Assembly (NCBI RefSeq): GCF_001659705.1
Contig: NZ_CP015971.1
Span: 1,426,001-1,490,000 of the forward strand
Reading direction: 5' to 3'
Length of the DNA: 64,000 bases
From: Arachidicoccus sp. BS20
Lineage (GTDB): Bacteria > Bacteroidota > Bacteroidia > Chitinophagales > Chitinophagaceae
Shown here: positions 54,041 through 63,242 of the stretch, piece by piece
How the letters are laid out: each line of letters opens with the position of its first letter
How positions within the stretch are numbered: the first letter of the stretch is position 1
Translations under genes and position numbers: made by a program
Notes under the pieces: generated by a model
Told to the model about the DNA's origin: nothing
Databases searched by the model: none
Seen by the model: only the letters and a program-made list of their open reading frames with translations

Positions 54041-54556
54041 ATGAAAACAGAACATCATCCATACGAACCGTTTATTCCCGAGAACCTCGAAATACTGATT
54101 GTGGGTAGTTTTCCGGGCAAAGAACAAACGCAATCGACTGAACTTTTGAATAACTGGTTTTACGGTGCACCCCGCAACCAGTTTTGGAAAATTATAGAAA
54201 GCGTATTTGAAAAAGAACTGAAAACCAGAGAAGCAAAGCAGCAGCTATTTTATTCGTTAAACATAGGACTTGCCGATGTAATTCTGAAAGCAAAACGAAC
54301 TGCAAACACCAATCTCGACCAGAACCTTGACATAGTAGAATGGAACGACAAAGCGCTGAAAATAATTTTACTGCAATATCCGAATGTATGCGTGCTATGC
54401 ACAAGCAAATTTGTAGAAAAACATTTCAGAAAACTATTTCCCTATTTCAAAAACATCCGGTCGCTCCCATCGCCATCGCCGCGATACGCAACTATGAGCC
54501 TAAAAGAGAAAGTCGAAGCCTATAAAAAAATGCTCGCAATCTTTGATCACTTATGA
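54041..54556 (+). CDS. Uracil-DNA-glycosylase superfamily protein
   Basis: A 171-residue protein of the UDG fold. [16 protein letters not shown] (motif like GSxPS), [15 protein letters not shown], and C-terminal [21 protein letters not shown] fit the family close to DNA-deoxyinosine glycosylases. It would remove damaged (deaminated) bases. Catalytic Asn in PRNQFW region; activity type not certain. The ATG at 54041 is preferred to the GTG at 54008. Its 3' end overlaps the convergent prfC gene by 10 bases. Confidence 0.8.
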   Translation: MKTEHHPYEPFIPENLEILIVGSFPGKEQTQSTELLNNWFYGAPRNQFWKIIESVFEKELKTREAKQQLFYSLNIGLADVILKAKRTANTNLDQNLDIVEWNDKALKIILLQYPNVCVLCTSKFVEKHFRKLFPYFKNIRSLPSPSPRYATMSLKEKVEAYKKMLAIFDHL

Positions 54557-56130
54557 ATCTCGCTCGTAAAGTGAAATTGTATATCAGGATTGTTGGTAAT
54601 TTCTGTGTTTAAAAACCATTCGCTTTGCGCCAGATAAACAGGATTTCCGTCTTTGTCTTCCGCAGCATTTTGTTGTTTAAACCGAAGAAAATCTTCCAGC
54701 GTTTTCGGACTTTCCGAAGTGAGCCAGCAAGCTTTATAAAACGGCAATGTCCGGAACTCAACAGCCGCGCCGTACTCTTGCAACAAACGGTATTGTATCA
54801 CTTCAAATTGCAGTTCGCCCACACAACCGATAATCTTTTTATTGCCGCCAAACTGTGTAAAAAGCTGCGCCACACCTTCGTCTGTTAACTGTGCCACGCC
54901 TTTCTCCATTTGCTTCGTTTTCATCGGGTCTTTATTGACCAGCTCTTTGAAAATCTCGGGCGAAAAAGATGGTATTCCTGTGAAATAAAATTTCTCTCCT
55001 TCGGTCAGCGTGTCGCCTATTTTAAAGTTGCCTGTATCGAACAAACCAATCACATCGCCGGGGTAAGCATCTTCGATAATATCTTTACTACGCGCCAAAA
55101 AACTGTACGGATTGTTGAATCGAATATCTTTATCCAAACGCACGTGTTCATAATATTTTCCACGCTCGAATTTGCCGCTGCATACGCGCAGAAACGCAAT
55201 GCGGTCGCGGTGTTTCGGGTCGAGATTGGCATGAATTTTAAATACAAAGCCACTGAATTTTTCTTCATTCGGTTCAACAATTCTTGTCGTCGTTTCTCTG
55301 TGTTGCGGGTTTGGCGCGATGCGTATAAATGTGTCCAACATCTCTTTCACACCGAAATTATTTACCGCGCTGCCAAAAAATACAGGAGCCGTTTTTCCGC
55401 TTAAATAATCTTCAACATTCAATTCGCCGTAAACGCCGTCAACCAATTCAACGTCTTCACGTAAAGTATTTGCATCACTCTCGCCTATTTTTTGAGACAA
55501 AATTTCGTTGTTCAAATCTTTAATTTCAACACTGTCTTCATCGGCTTTGGTATTGGCAGTAAAGAGCAATAAATTTTTATCGTGCAGATTATAAACACCC
55601 TTGAAATCCTTGCCGCTGTTGATAGGCAGCGTCATAGGATGCAGGTCTATTTTTAATTCTTTTTCAATTTCCTCTAATAAATCAAACCTATTTTTTCCAT
55701 CGCGGTCCATCTTGTTGATGAACACAATTACAGGCGTGTCGCGCATACGGCACACTTCCATCAGGCGGCGCGTTTGGTCTTCCACACCGTTCACACTATC
55801 GACTACAAGAATTACGCTATCCACCGCCGTGAGCGTGCGATAAGTATCTTCGGCAAAATCTTTGTGTCCCGGCGTGTCAAGCAGATTAATTAAAAAATCT
55901 TTGTACTCAAATGTCATCACAGAAGTCGCCACCGAAATACCGCGCTGTCGCTCGATTTCCATAAAGTCGCTCGTAGCGTGCTTTTTAATCTTGTTACTCT
56001 TAACTGCGCCCGCCGTTTGAATAGCGCCGCCGAATAGTAACAGCTTTTCTGTCAAAGTGGTTTTACCCGCATCCGGGTGGGAAATAATAGCGAAGCTTTT
56101 TCTGCGACTGATTTCTTTTTCGTAACTCAT
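54547..56130 (-). CDS. prfC: Peptide chain release factor 3
   Basis: A GTPase that recycles RF1/RF2 from the ribosome after termination. 527 residues with G1 [16 protein letters not shown]2 [11 protein letters not shown]3 DTPGHKDF, G4 FINKMDRDG and G5 region, and domain [22 protein letters not shown]. The C-terminus [16 protein letters not shown] matches RF3. Length is normal. Its 3' end overlaps the convergent glycosylase by 10 bases. Confidence 0.96.
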   Translation of the reverse strand: MSYEKEISRRKSFAIISHPDAGKTTLTEKLLLFGGAIQTAGAVKSNKIKKHATSDFMEIERQRGISVATSVMTFEYKDFLINLLDTPGHKDFAEDTYRTLTAVDSVILVVDSVNGVEDQTRRLMEVCRMRDTPVIVFINKMDRDGKNRFDLLEEIEKELKIDLHPMTLPINSGKDFKGVYNLHDKNLLLFTANTKADEDSVEIKDLNNEILSQKIGESDANTLREDVELVDGVYGELNVEDYLSGKTAPVFFGSAVNNFGVKEMLDTFIRIAPNPQHRETTTRIVEPNEEKFSGFVFKIHANLDPKHRDRIAFLRVCSGKFERGKYYEHVRLDKDIRFNNPYSFLARSKDIIEDAYPGDVIGLFDTGNFKIGDTLTEGEKFYFTGIPSFSPEIFKELVNKDPMKTKQMEKGVAQLTDEGVAQLFTQFGGNKKIIGCVGELQFEVIQYRLLQEYGAAVEFRTLPFYKACWLTSESPKTLEDFLRFKQQNAAEDKDGNPVYLAQSEWFLNTEITNNPDIQFHFTSEIHK

Positions 56131-56145
56131 AATTTCAAGTCAATT

Positions 56146-56190
56146 GTCAATAGTCAATATATTATAAAAATGACCGATTGACTATTTGAC
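56146..56190. repeat. Inverted TCAATAGTC repeat upstream of prfC
   Basis: GTCAATAGTCAAT (56146-56158) is repeated inversely, with one extra base, at 56177-56190 (ATTGACTATTTGAC). It starts 16 bases before the prfC start codon. This is the only structure I see in the 282-bp gap 56131-56412. Confidence 0.5.
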
Positions 56191-56412
56191 CTAATCATTT
56201 TTTTAGTGCGCAAAGGTAAGTATATCTGCAAAATATCATACACATGAAATGAGCCATAAGAACTTTGCATACCCAAAGAGATGATTATTTGGCGAAACAG
56301 AGTTCGGCGCAGCTAATTCCATCTGACCGTTAAAAACAATTAAAAAATAAACAGATGAAAAACAGCTAATCAAGCGCATTCCAGAACTTTTAAAAAGCTG
56401 CACAAAAAGAAA

Positions 56413-57192
56413 TTATTTTTCTCCTTTGAAAAATCCTTCGTAAGTCAAAATGTCTTTCAATGTTTTTTGTAAAGATTCCTGAGATGCAGTTGCAGCAATG
56501 CTTTCAGCATTGATAACAAAAAAATAAATGTGCTTATTTTCTTCGATCCAACCGAGCGCCCAACCAATATTTTTGTTCCAGGAAGTTTTGTAAGAAAATG
56601 AATACGCTGTGTTGCTTTCTCTAAGCATCATGTCGCGTACAATTTGCTGTGTACGTTTTTGGAAAGGCAAGGAAGAGGCATATAATTTTTCGATAAAACC
56701 CAATTGCTCGTCAGCTGTGATTTTCAGTGAATCATTCGACCAGAAATTATCGTTATCGGAAAGGATTTTAACCTTGCCATAATGCAAACTGTCGAGCCAA
56801 AATTGCAGCGTGTCTTTCCCGACGGACGAAGCAATGGTTGCAAAAACGGCGCTATCGCTATTTTTAAAAGCGTCTTTAAGAATTGCAGTTTTTGATGTAT
56901 CCGGCAATGTTTTTACAAGCGAATTTTGATCATTTACTCTCCCTGTTTCAATGGCTATTAATGAGCTTACAATATCAAAACTTCCACCGGGCAAATAAGA
57001 AGAATCTTTATAGCGATGCAAATCGTACACCGTAAACGTTTGGTGCGAATTGTCGTACAAAGCAAATGTTCCTTTTAAACCATTATCGGTAAAATATTTT
57101 TGAAGACTATCGTCAACCGTTACATTGTTGAGCGTACAACCGCTAAATACAAATATGATTGCGCATAACAAAATACTGTAATTTCTCATCAT
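56413..57192 (-). CDS. Class D beta-lactamase-like lipoprotein, active site lost
   Basis: A 259-residue lipoprotein (lipobox VFSGC, Cys19) of the serine beta-lactamase/transpeptidase fold, class D branch. Conserved: S-A-V in NSDSAVFATIASSV, the FWSNDSLKITADEQLGFIEKL region, and GWALGWIEE. The nucleophile motif, normally PASTFKI, reads P68-G-G70-S71-F-D73-I, so the Ser and Lys are Gly and Asp. The YGN motif is YGK and KTG is KTS. It cannot be a normal beta-lactamase; a penicillin-binding or sensor role, or decay, are options. It lies downstream of the uronate operon, 24 bp from the NTF2-like gene. Confidence 0.8.
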   Translation of the reverse strand: MMRNYSILLCAIIFVFSGCTLNNVTVDDSLQKYFTDNGLKGTFALYDNSHQTFTVYDLHRYKDSSYLPGGSFDIVSSLIAIETGRVNDQNSLVKTLPDTSKTAILKDAFKNSDSAVFATIASSVGKDTLQFWLDSLHYGKVKILSDNDNFWSNDSLKITADEQLGFIEKLYASSLPFQKRTQQIVRDMMLRESNTAYSFSYKTSWNKNIGWALGWIEENKHIYFFVINAESIAATASQESLQKTLKDILTYEGFFKGEK

Positions 57193-57216
57193 TAAAATTT
57201 TGGCAAATGTAAGGCT

Positions 57217-57735
57217 TTATTGCTGCGGTTTCACAGCCTGCCGAGCGAGCAAACGCCATTTTCCACCCTGTTTTACCCAAACCAATAAGATGGCAAGTTT
57301 TACGCTGCCGGGAACTTTATTGTCAAAAGTTTTTGCGGTAAGAATATGGCGCACACAAGCCGTACTGTCAATAATATCAACGGTTTGGTCAGACAAATCA
57401 ATACTTAAAAAATCGGAACGACCGGAAGTAATACCATCCACAAATTCTTTTTGACTTTGCACCAAGCCTGTCGAATGTGCATATTTTAAATTCCGGTAAG
57501 TCAATGCGTATAATTGAGAACTGTCCGCATCAATCATGGCTTTGGTCAGTTGCTGAACAGCAATTTCCACTTCACGTGTTTCTTCTAAATATTGTTTATA
57601 ATGCTCCGGTAACGGCGGCTTTTTATATTTTTGTATTTGTACATCCTGCACTTTGAAAACTTTTGCTTGTGCCTTAGTTCGCTGCGTAATGCCTGCCATA
57701 CAAAGTATCAGCAATACAACTATAAAACGTTTCAT
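57217..57735 (-). CDS. Secreted NTF2-like (SnoaL/DUF4440-type) protein
   Basis: A 172-residue protein with a signal peptide (residues 1-22). Residues 55-170 form a cone-shaped NTF2-like fold (VEIAVQQLTKAMIDADSSQLYALTYRNLKYAHSTG, in helix then strand, and KLAILLVWVKQGGKWRLLARQAV). Proteins of this type occur in uronate and pectin loci in Bacteroidota, possibly as binding or auxiliary enzymes. Function unproven. It overlaps the upstream DUF4861 gene by four bases (ATGA at 57732-57735), implying coupled translation. Confidence 0.8.
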   Translation of the reverse strand: MKRFIVVLLILCMAGITQRTKAQAKVFKVQDVQIQKYKKPPLPEHYKQYLEETREVEIAVQQLTKAMIDADSSQLYALTYRNLKYAHSTGLVQSQKEFVDGITSGRSDFLSIDLSDQTVDIIDSTACVRHILTAKTFDNKVPGSVKLAILLVWVKQGGKWRLLARQAVKPQQ

Positions 57736-59033
57736 TTTTTGTTTTTTATTAATGTAATGATTGGATTGGAAAATTTTTCTGCTTCCGAATGAAGAAAATT
57801 TACAAAATTATTTTCATCTTTAAACAACGTATTTGTTTTATTCCAGCACGCGAAATATCGATAAACAGCAGGTTTCAGCGAATTTACTTTTTCTTCGCTA
57901 AGATAAGTTTGCGTAATATCAGATGCAGCCGTTACTTCTTTTCCAATCGACCAAAATTTGGAAAAGTCTTCCGCTCTGGAAAAAATTGCCATGCCTAAAT
58001 CATCTTTTATTTCTGATTGTTTTCCAAAACTGTACAAGACTTTTGTATTTCCTGAAGAAAAATTGCCGCTGCGATTATCATAAAAATTTGCAATGCCCAT
58101 ATCCACTTTTAAATCTTTAGGAAGGTGATGTCCCTTGACAAATATTTTACTTTGATAAAAATATTGCCCGCCCCAGATGCTGATGTATTCAACCACTTCA
58201 ACAGGCTGATGATTTAATTCCCAATGATAATCCATTTTAAAAATTGCTCGAATAGGTCCGTCCGCAATTTCATCATAAGATTCGGATTTAATGTTCAATT
58301 CGCCCAAACGTACCAACGTATCTTTACCGTTTTCCAACTTATAAGAAAATGCCAAACCGCCCGCCCCGAGCGACTTTCCGACGGCGAGTATGTCCATTCC
58401 CCAGGCTGATAATTTGTGATAACTGTTCTTAGGATTTGCGCCAACGGTGTCCATGACCATGCCCGGAATGCGTTTGCCGTAAATATCTTTTGCATTGCGC
58501 GTATCGAAATACAGGCGAAAAGCAACTTTATCATTTTCCCAGCCGGGACCTTCCGTGAGATAAGTCGGAAGCGCGTGTTTTGAAAAATCTGTCGGCTTGT
58601 TTTGGTAAGGCATATCCACGTGCTTTACTGATGGACCGAATTTGTCATCGGCATTTTTCAACTTCATACGCACATGAGCAAGTGGCTGGACATTAGTATC
58701 CATCAATGTTTCAGACTTTTTTAATTTTAGTGTTACGGTTTCTTCCGGTTTGAAAGAATATAAAAAAACAGCTTCGTCCCAAATGCCATCTTGATTTATA
58801 TCATCAAATTGCACAACAAGCGGAGTGGCATTTTCTTTATAAATTCTTACATATTCATTCGGTTGCAACTTGCCAATTTTACTTTCAATTTTTTTTCTTG
58901 AAAGTACAATCAACTCGCTGTCGCGTTGTAGGTTCAACGGATTTTTCAAGACAATAAAACTTTTATCCGCTTGCGCAAAAAGATTTAACGAAAGAGAAAT
59001 CAATACAACTAAAAGAATAGTCTTCTGTTTCAC
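57732..59033 (-). CDS. DUF4861 family secreted protein
   Basis: A 433-residue exported protein. Start is probably GTG at 59033 (VKQKTILLVVLISLSLNLFA, a clean signal peptide) rather than the ATG at 59087. The middle reads VAFRLYFDTRNAKDIYGKRIPGMVMD and KDLKVDMGIANF, typical of the DUF4861 family. Members are found next to GH88/GH105, KduI and KduD in pectin, ulvan or glycosaminoglycan loci, and some relatives act as polysaccharide lyase or hydrolase partners. The exact activity is not established here. Confidence 0.82.
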   Translation of the reverse strand: MKQKTILLVVLISLSLNLFAQADKSFIVLKNPLNLQRDSELIVLSRKKIESKIGKLQPNEYVRIYKENATPLVVQFDDINQDGIWDEAVFLYSFKPEETVTLKLKKSETLMDTNVQPLAHVRMKLKNADDKFGPSVKHVDMPYQNKPTDFSKHALPTYLTEGPGWENDKVAFRLYFDTRNAKDIYGKRIPGMVMDTVGANPKNSYHKLSAWGMDILAVGKSLGAGGLAFSYKLENGKDTLVRLGELNIKSESYDEIADGPIRAIFKMDYHWELNHQPVEVVEYISIWGGQYFYQSKIFVKGHHLPKDLKVDMGIANFYDNRSGNFSSGNTKVLYSFGKQSEIKDDLGMAIFSRAEDFSKFWSIGKEVTAASDITQTYLSEEKVNSLKPAVYRYFACWNKTNTLFKDENNFVNFLHSEAEKFSNPIITLIKNKK

Positions 59034-59130
59034 CTGTTTATTTTTATTGTTTTTTAATTGCCAGATGGAATGAGCCAAAATAATCATCGCCTTGTGTATG
59101 CAAAATGCTTATGGCTCATTTCATCATGCT

Positions 59131-59961
59131 TTATTTTAAATCTTTAATGTCCACCATATCCATATCCTCATAGGTATAATTTTCGCCTGCCATTCCCCAC
59201 ACAAATCCGTAGTTTGATGTGCCGCAACCCGCATGAACAGACCACGGCGGCGAAATAATCGCTTCATTATTGTTCACAACTAAATGCCTCGTTTCAGTCG
59301 GCTCGCCCATCAAGTGCAGCACTCTTTGGTTTTCAGGAACATCAAAATAAAAATACGCTTCCATGCGCCGCGTGTGCGTGTGCGCAGGCATGGTGTTCCA
59401 AACGCTGCCTGTTTCCAAAATAGTTAACCCCATAACTAATTGACAACTTTGTATTCCTTTCTCATGAATGTAACGATAAATGGTTCTTTTGTTCGCCGTT
59501 TCCGCGCTACCCATTTCGCCGCCCGATGCCTGTTCTTTGTGATACAATGTGGTTTCATATCTCCGATGCGCCGGCGATGACAACATATAAAATATTGCAG
59601 GCTGTGTTGAATCTTTTGAAGAAAAGAAAACTTCTTTGGTGTCTTTGCCGATATACAAACAAGATAATTTTTCTAATTCATAAATAATACCATCCGCTTC
59701 TACAATGCCCGCGCCACCTAAGTTTACGACGCCCAATTCTCTTCTTTGTAAAAAGAAATCGGCTTTTAATTCTTCTTCATTTTGCAAAAATATTTTTTCG
59801 TTTACAGGTCTTATACCGCCGACAATCACGCGGTCGTAATGACTGTAAACGAGTTTCAACACATCGTTTTGTATTAAATTTTCAATTAAGAAATTTTCGC
59901 GCAATGCAGCCGAATCCATTGCTTTAGTTTCTTTCGGGCTGTTTTGAAATCGTACTTCCAT
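59131..59961 (-). CDS. kduI: 5-dehydro-4-deoxy-D-glucuronate isomerase
   Basis: Converts 5-keto-4-deoxyuronate to 2,5-diketo-3-deoxygluconate in uronate breakdown. 276 residues of double cupin fold. Zinc ligands: His, His and Glu in PAHTHTRRMEAYFYF and a downstream His in PWSVHAGCGTSNYGF. Other family blocks RVIVGGIRPV, FFLQRRELGVVNLGG and YDMDMVD-like end (YEDMDMVDIK). Cytoplasmic. Feeds KduD encoded upstream. Confidence 0.96.
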   Translation of the reverse strand: MEVRFQNSPKETKAMDSAALRENFLIENLIQNDVLKLVYSHYDRVIVGGIRPVNEKIFLQNEEELKADFFLQRRELGVVNLGGAGIVEADGIIYELEKLSCLYIGKDTKEVFFSSKDSTQPAIFYMLSSPAHRRYETTLYHKEQASGGEMGSAETANKRTIYRYIHEKGIQSCQLVMGLTILETGSVWNTMPAHTHTRRMEAYFYFDVPENQRVLHLMGEPTETRHLVVNNNEAIISPPWSVHAGCGTSNYGFVWGMAGENYTYEDMDMVDIKDLK

Positions 59962-59983
59962 AATATTGTTTTATTGTTTTTTG

Positions 59984-60040
59984 TGCCACGAATGCACGAA
60001 TTTTTTCTCACGATTCACGCCTCACTACTCACGATTTTTA
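59984..60040. repeat. Dispersed CACGAAT/CTCACGA repeat between kduI and kduD
   Basis: The gap contains GCCACGAATGCACGAATT and, further on, ACGATTCACGCCTCACTACTCACGA with repeated CACGA words. The wording resembles the CACGAAT repeat at 41068-41120. It breaks the otherwise tight operon spacing. Confidence 0.5.
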
Positions 60041-60808
60041 CCGCGCCATCCAGCCGCCATCGATATTTAAAATCGTTCCATGCACATAATCAGATGCTCT
60101 GGATGCGAGATAAAGTACGGCGCCTTTCAAGTCGTCCGGTTCGCCCCAACGACCGACGGGAATCCGCTCCAATATTGACTTTGAGCGAATCGGGTCGTTG
60201 ATTAAATTTTTTGTATTGTCAGTAGCAATGTAGCCCGGCGCAATGCCGTTTACGTTCACGCCTTTGCCCGCCCATTCATTTGCCAATGCTTTTATTAAAC
60301 CTGCTATTGCCGATTTGCTCGCTGTGTAACTTGGAACATTGATACCACCTTGATATGACAACATCGATGCCGTAAAAATGATTTTCCCGTTGCCACGCGC
60401 AATCATTTCTTTGCCAAATTCTCTTGCCAAAATAAACGGCGCATCCAGATTTATTTTTAAAACTTTATCCCAGTATTCATCGGGATGCGTGGCAGCAGGC
60501 TCGCGCATGATTGTTCCTGCATTATTTACGAGAATATCAATTTGTTTAAAATCATTTTTTACTTTGTTTATAAAATCATACAGCGTTTCGCGCGAGGAAA
60601 AATCGGCATTGTATTTTGTAAATTTTCTTCCCAAACTTTTTATCGTTGTTTCTGTTTCCGACTCATCGGGAAAACTTGATGAAACACCAATAATATCAGC
60701 ACCCGCTTCTGCGAGCGCAATTGCCATTGACTTCCCGATTCCTTTGTTGGAACCCGTTATCAGTGCAGTTTTTCCTTCGAGATTAAAATATGAATCGAGT
60801 AAGCTCAT
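60038..60808 (-). CDS. kduD: 2-dehydro-3-deoxy-D-gluconate 5-dehydrogenase (SDR)
   Basis: A 256-residue SDR that reduces 2,5-diketo-3-deoxygluconate to 2-keto-3-deoxygluconate. Cofactor loop ITGSNKGIGKSM (residues 13-24), NNAGTI, catalytic Ser in FTASMLSYQGG, Tyr-x3-Lys in PSYTASKSA, and C-terminal IAPGYIATDNT. The C-terminal end GTILNIDGGWMAR is characteristic of KduD. Twelve bases separate it from GH88 upstream. Confidence 0.93.
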   Translation of the reverse strand: MSLLDSYFNLEGKTALITGSNKGIGKSMAIALAEAGADIIGVSSSFPDESETETTIKSLGRKFTKYNADFSSRETLYDFINKVKNDFKQIDILVNNAGTIMREPAATHPDEYWDKVLKINLDAPFILAREFGKEMIARGNGKIIFTASMLSYQGGINVPSYTASKSAIAGLIKALANEWAGKGVNVNGIAPGYIATDNTKNLINDPIRSKSILERIPVGRWGEPDDLKGAVLYLASRASDYVHGTILNIDGGWMAR

Positions 60809-60820
60809 TGTTTTATTTTT

Positions 60821-62002
60821 TTATAAATACCATTCTTTATATCTGTGTAATGCTTCGAGAAAATAATAATCGGCATACGTGAGCGGCACATCCACTTCTG
60901 AATGCGCAGGCAACGAGCCGACACTATGCTTCAAAATGAAACCGCCGTTTTCGCCCAATTTCGCACGGTATTCCGGCGACGATAAATTGCGGATAATTTT
61001 TTTTGCATCAGCAACATATTGCTTACGTTCTTTTTCATCTACATATTGTCCAAGCTCCAGAAATGCAGACGCCATCACACTTGCAGCCGATGCATCGCGA
61101 GGCGCGTCGGGAAGATTGGGTGCATTATAATCCCAATACGGAATTAAATCTTTCGGCAAATTGGGATTGGTCAAAATAAAATGTGCGATGTGCTTTGCCT
61201 GATTCAAATATGCTGTGTCTTTTGTGAAACGATACATCATTGTATAACCATATAAACCCCAAGCCTGCCCGCGACTCCAAGCCGATGAATCATTCGCACC
61301 TTGCGCTGTAACTCTTTTAATAATTGCACCTGTTTCAGGATTATAATCCACCACATGAAAAGAGCTGTAATCTTTTCTGAAATGGTTTTTCATAGTTGTA
61401 TTAGCGTGCAATTCTGCTATTTTTTGAAAACGTTTACTCCCGCCGTGCTGCGCATCCCAGCACAGCAATTCAAGATTCATCATATTGTCAATAATAACCG
61501 GGCAACGTAATTTTTTGCTGGAATCCCAAGATTGAATTGCCGGAATCTTCGGTCTGAATCTTGTCGAAAGAGCAGCAGCAGAAGTGTCTATAACAGCTTT
61601 GTACAAAGGGTTGTGCGTAATTCGATAAGCATTGCCAAAACTCGTAAACATCATAAACCCCAAATCGTGCGTATGCGTATTATGGTCTTCTTTTTGCAGT
61701 ATTTTCAGCCGTCTTTCTGCCTCATTCAACGCAAATGTATCTTTCGTATTTTCATAAATGTACAAAAGACTTCCGGGATAAAACCCGCTACACCACCAGT
61801 GCGTATCGCTTGTTTCCCACTTATTGTCTTTCGCATAATATGTTTTGGGCATTCTGTTTTCGGGTGTATGCTGTTGCAAAATTTTATATTGCTTGTCGGC
61901 AAATTCAAACTGCTTCTTTATCAACTTACGCATATTTTGCGCGTTCAAAAAGCCAACCGTAAATAATAAAATCAATAAAATAGGAAAACGTTTTCTTATC
62001 AT
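60821..62002 (-). CDS. GH88 unsaturated glucuronyl hydrolase
   Basis: Releases unsaturated uronate from lyase-made oligosaccharides; the product opens spontaneously to the KduI substrate. 393 residues with a signal peptide (residues 1-21), so periplasmic. The alpha6/alpha6 barrel signatures are present: D113 (THDLGFMMFTSFGNAY) and D172 (IDNMMNLELLCW), the two catalytic Asp positions of the family, and SRGQAWGLYGYTMMYR. Relatives act on glycosaminoglycan or ulvan fragments; the substrate is not decidable. No lyase is in the window. Confidence 0.93.
   Translation of the reverse strand: MIRKRFPILLILLFTVGFLNAQNMRKLIKKQFEFADKQYKILQQHTPENRMPKTYYAKDNKWETSDTHWWCSGFYPGSLLYIYENTKDTFALNEAERRLKILQKEDHNTHTHDLGFMMFTSFGNAYRITHNPLYKAVIDTSAAALSTRFRPKIPAIQSWDSSKKLRCPVIIDNMMNLELLCWDAQHGGSKRFQKIAELHANTTMKNHFRKDYSSFHVVDYNPETGAIIKRVTAQGANDSSAWSRGQAWGLYGYTMMYRFTKDTAYLNQAKHIAHFILTNPNLPKDLIPYWDYNAPNLPDAPRDASAASVMASAFLELGQYVDEKERKQYVADAKKIIRNLSSPEYRAKLGENGGFILKHSVGSLPAHSEVDVPLTYADYYFLEALHRYKEWYL
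61984..61995. promoter_or_regulatory. Candidate second LacI-type palindrome at the GH88 start
   Basis: GAAAACGTTTTC is a perfect 12-bp palindrome in codons 3-6 of the GH88 gene. It has the AACGTT centre of the site upstream of lacI. It may be a chance result of the coded Lys-Arg-Phe, so evidence is thin. Confidence 0.3.
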
Positions 62003-62032
62003 TTTATAAATTGTTTTTGCATAATAAATTTT

Positions 62033-63070
62033 TTACGCAGAAAATCTTCTTATCAGTTGTACCGGGATAACAGTCGGCTCTTGCAAAACATCCTCTGTGT
62101 TTGTTCTGCTTAAGATGGACATCAACACTTTCACAATTTTTTCGCCCATTAAGTCGGGATATTGTTCAATTGTCGTGATTGAAGGACTGATAATAGCACT
62201 GCGAGGGTCATTGGAATAACCGATTATTTTTAAATCTACAGGCACATTCAGTCCTATTTCTTTTGCATATTCCAAAGCAGCAATTGCCGATGTATCATTG
62301 TCCGCAACAATACCGTCGGGTACTTTTGATTTTTTAAATATCTTCTCCAAATCTCTGCGCGCATTATCATAAGTAAGCTCGTGATGAAATATCCAGTCTT
62401 TGTTGACGGGAATATTATTTTGCTTCATCGCTTTTTCAAAACCGGCAGTTCTGTCGAGATACAAATTACACGACAACAAGCCGGATATATGGGCAATTCT
62501 TTTACAACCTAACTCAATCAGATGATTTGCCGCAAGATAACCGCCACGGACATCATCGCCTTTTATCAATATAGCCGAAGTTTTTTGCATAGGTACGCGG
62601 TCGTAAAAAATAACCGGAATGCCGCTTTTCATCAACAAATCAAAATGACTAAAATCAGTTGTCTGCAAAGTGCAGGCTGCAATCACTGCATCCACTCTTG
62701 TGGAATGTAATGTCTTTACCAAATCTTTTTCCATTTGCAAAGAGTCATTCGACTGGCAAATCATCACATTGTATCCTTGCTTGTATAAATGATTTTGCAC
62801 CACAGTAATTACCGCTGCATGAAAAAACATGGAAATACGCGGCACAATTAAACCAATAGTTTTAGTCTTGTTGCTTCTCAATCCGGAAGCAACATTATTG
62901 CGATGATAGCCCAATTTTTCAATCGTATCCAATACACGTTTCTTGGTTTCTTCTTTCACGTAAGGATGATTGTTCATCACGCGCGAAACAGTCGCTGGCG
63001 ACAATCCCGAAGCCTCAGCCACATGAAGTATCGTATTACTTCCCATCTTATCCTTTACAGCTTTCTTCAT
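62033..63070 (-). CDS. LacI-family transcriptional regulator
   Basis: A 345-residue repressor. N-terminal HTH (VAEASGLSPATVSRVMNNHPYVKEETKKRVLDTIEKLGY, in the usual HTH and hinge order), then a periplasmic-binding-protein-like sugar domain (GLIVPRISMFFHAAVITVVQ, VIFYDRVP, IGYSNDPRSAIISPSITTIEQYPDLMGEKIV). It heads the uronate operon and lies 30 bp before GH88. It likely binds a uronate or unsaturated-sugar inducer. Confidence 0.95.
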   Translation of the reverse strand: MKKAVKDKMGSNTILHVAEASGLSPATVSRVMNNHPYVKEETKKRVLDTIEKLGYHRNNVASGLRSNKTKTIGLIVPRISMFFHAAVITVVQNHLYKQGYNVMICQSNDSLQMEKDLVKTLHSTRVDAVIAACTLQTTDFSHFDLLMKSGIPVIFYDRVPMQKTSAILIKGDDVRGGYLAANHLIELGCKRIAHISGLLSCNLYLDRTAGFEKAMKQNNIPVNKDWIFHHELTYDNARRDLEKIFKKSKVPDGIVADNDTSAIAALEYAKEIGLNVPVDLKIIGYSNDPRSAIISPSITTIEQYPDLMGEKIVKVLMSILSRTNTEDVLQEPTVIPVQLIRRFSA

Positions 63071-63139
63071 TATTCGCTTTTATTTTAAAGAAAAGATATT
63101 GAAAAATTTAGTTTTCACAAATAAATGCTTTCAATATAT

Positions 63140-63147
63140 CAAAAATA
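63140..63147 (-). promoter_or_regulatory. -7 element upstream of lacI
   Basis: On the minus strand TATTTTTG, an exact TAnnTTTG match, 69 bases before the lacI start. The -33 region at the right distance falls inside the operator at 63157-63174. Confidence 0.5.
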
Positions 63148-63156
63148 AAGAATTTT

Positions 63157-63174
63157 TGTGAAAACGTTTCCACA
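63157..63174. promoter_or_regulatory. LacI-type operator upstream of the uronate operon
   Basis: TGTGAAAAC/GTTTCCACA is an 18-bp palindrome with one mismatched pair and an ACGT centre, the hallmark of LacI/GalR operators. It lies 87 bp before the lacI start codon and on top of the expected -33 region for the TATTTTTG element, so bound repressor would block transcription. Likely autoregulation. Confidence 0.75.
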
Positions 63175-63242
63175 AAATACCATCAAAATATAAACAACAA
63201 AATCTAATCACAAAAAGTGGAGAATGTTTTGGGCAACAGGTT

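Noticed and set aside
56413-57192. Functional class D beta-lactamase (resistance gene)
   Set aside because: The nucleophile Ser and general-base Lys of STxK are both missing and KTG is KTS.
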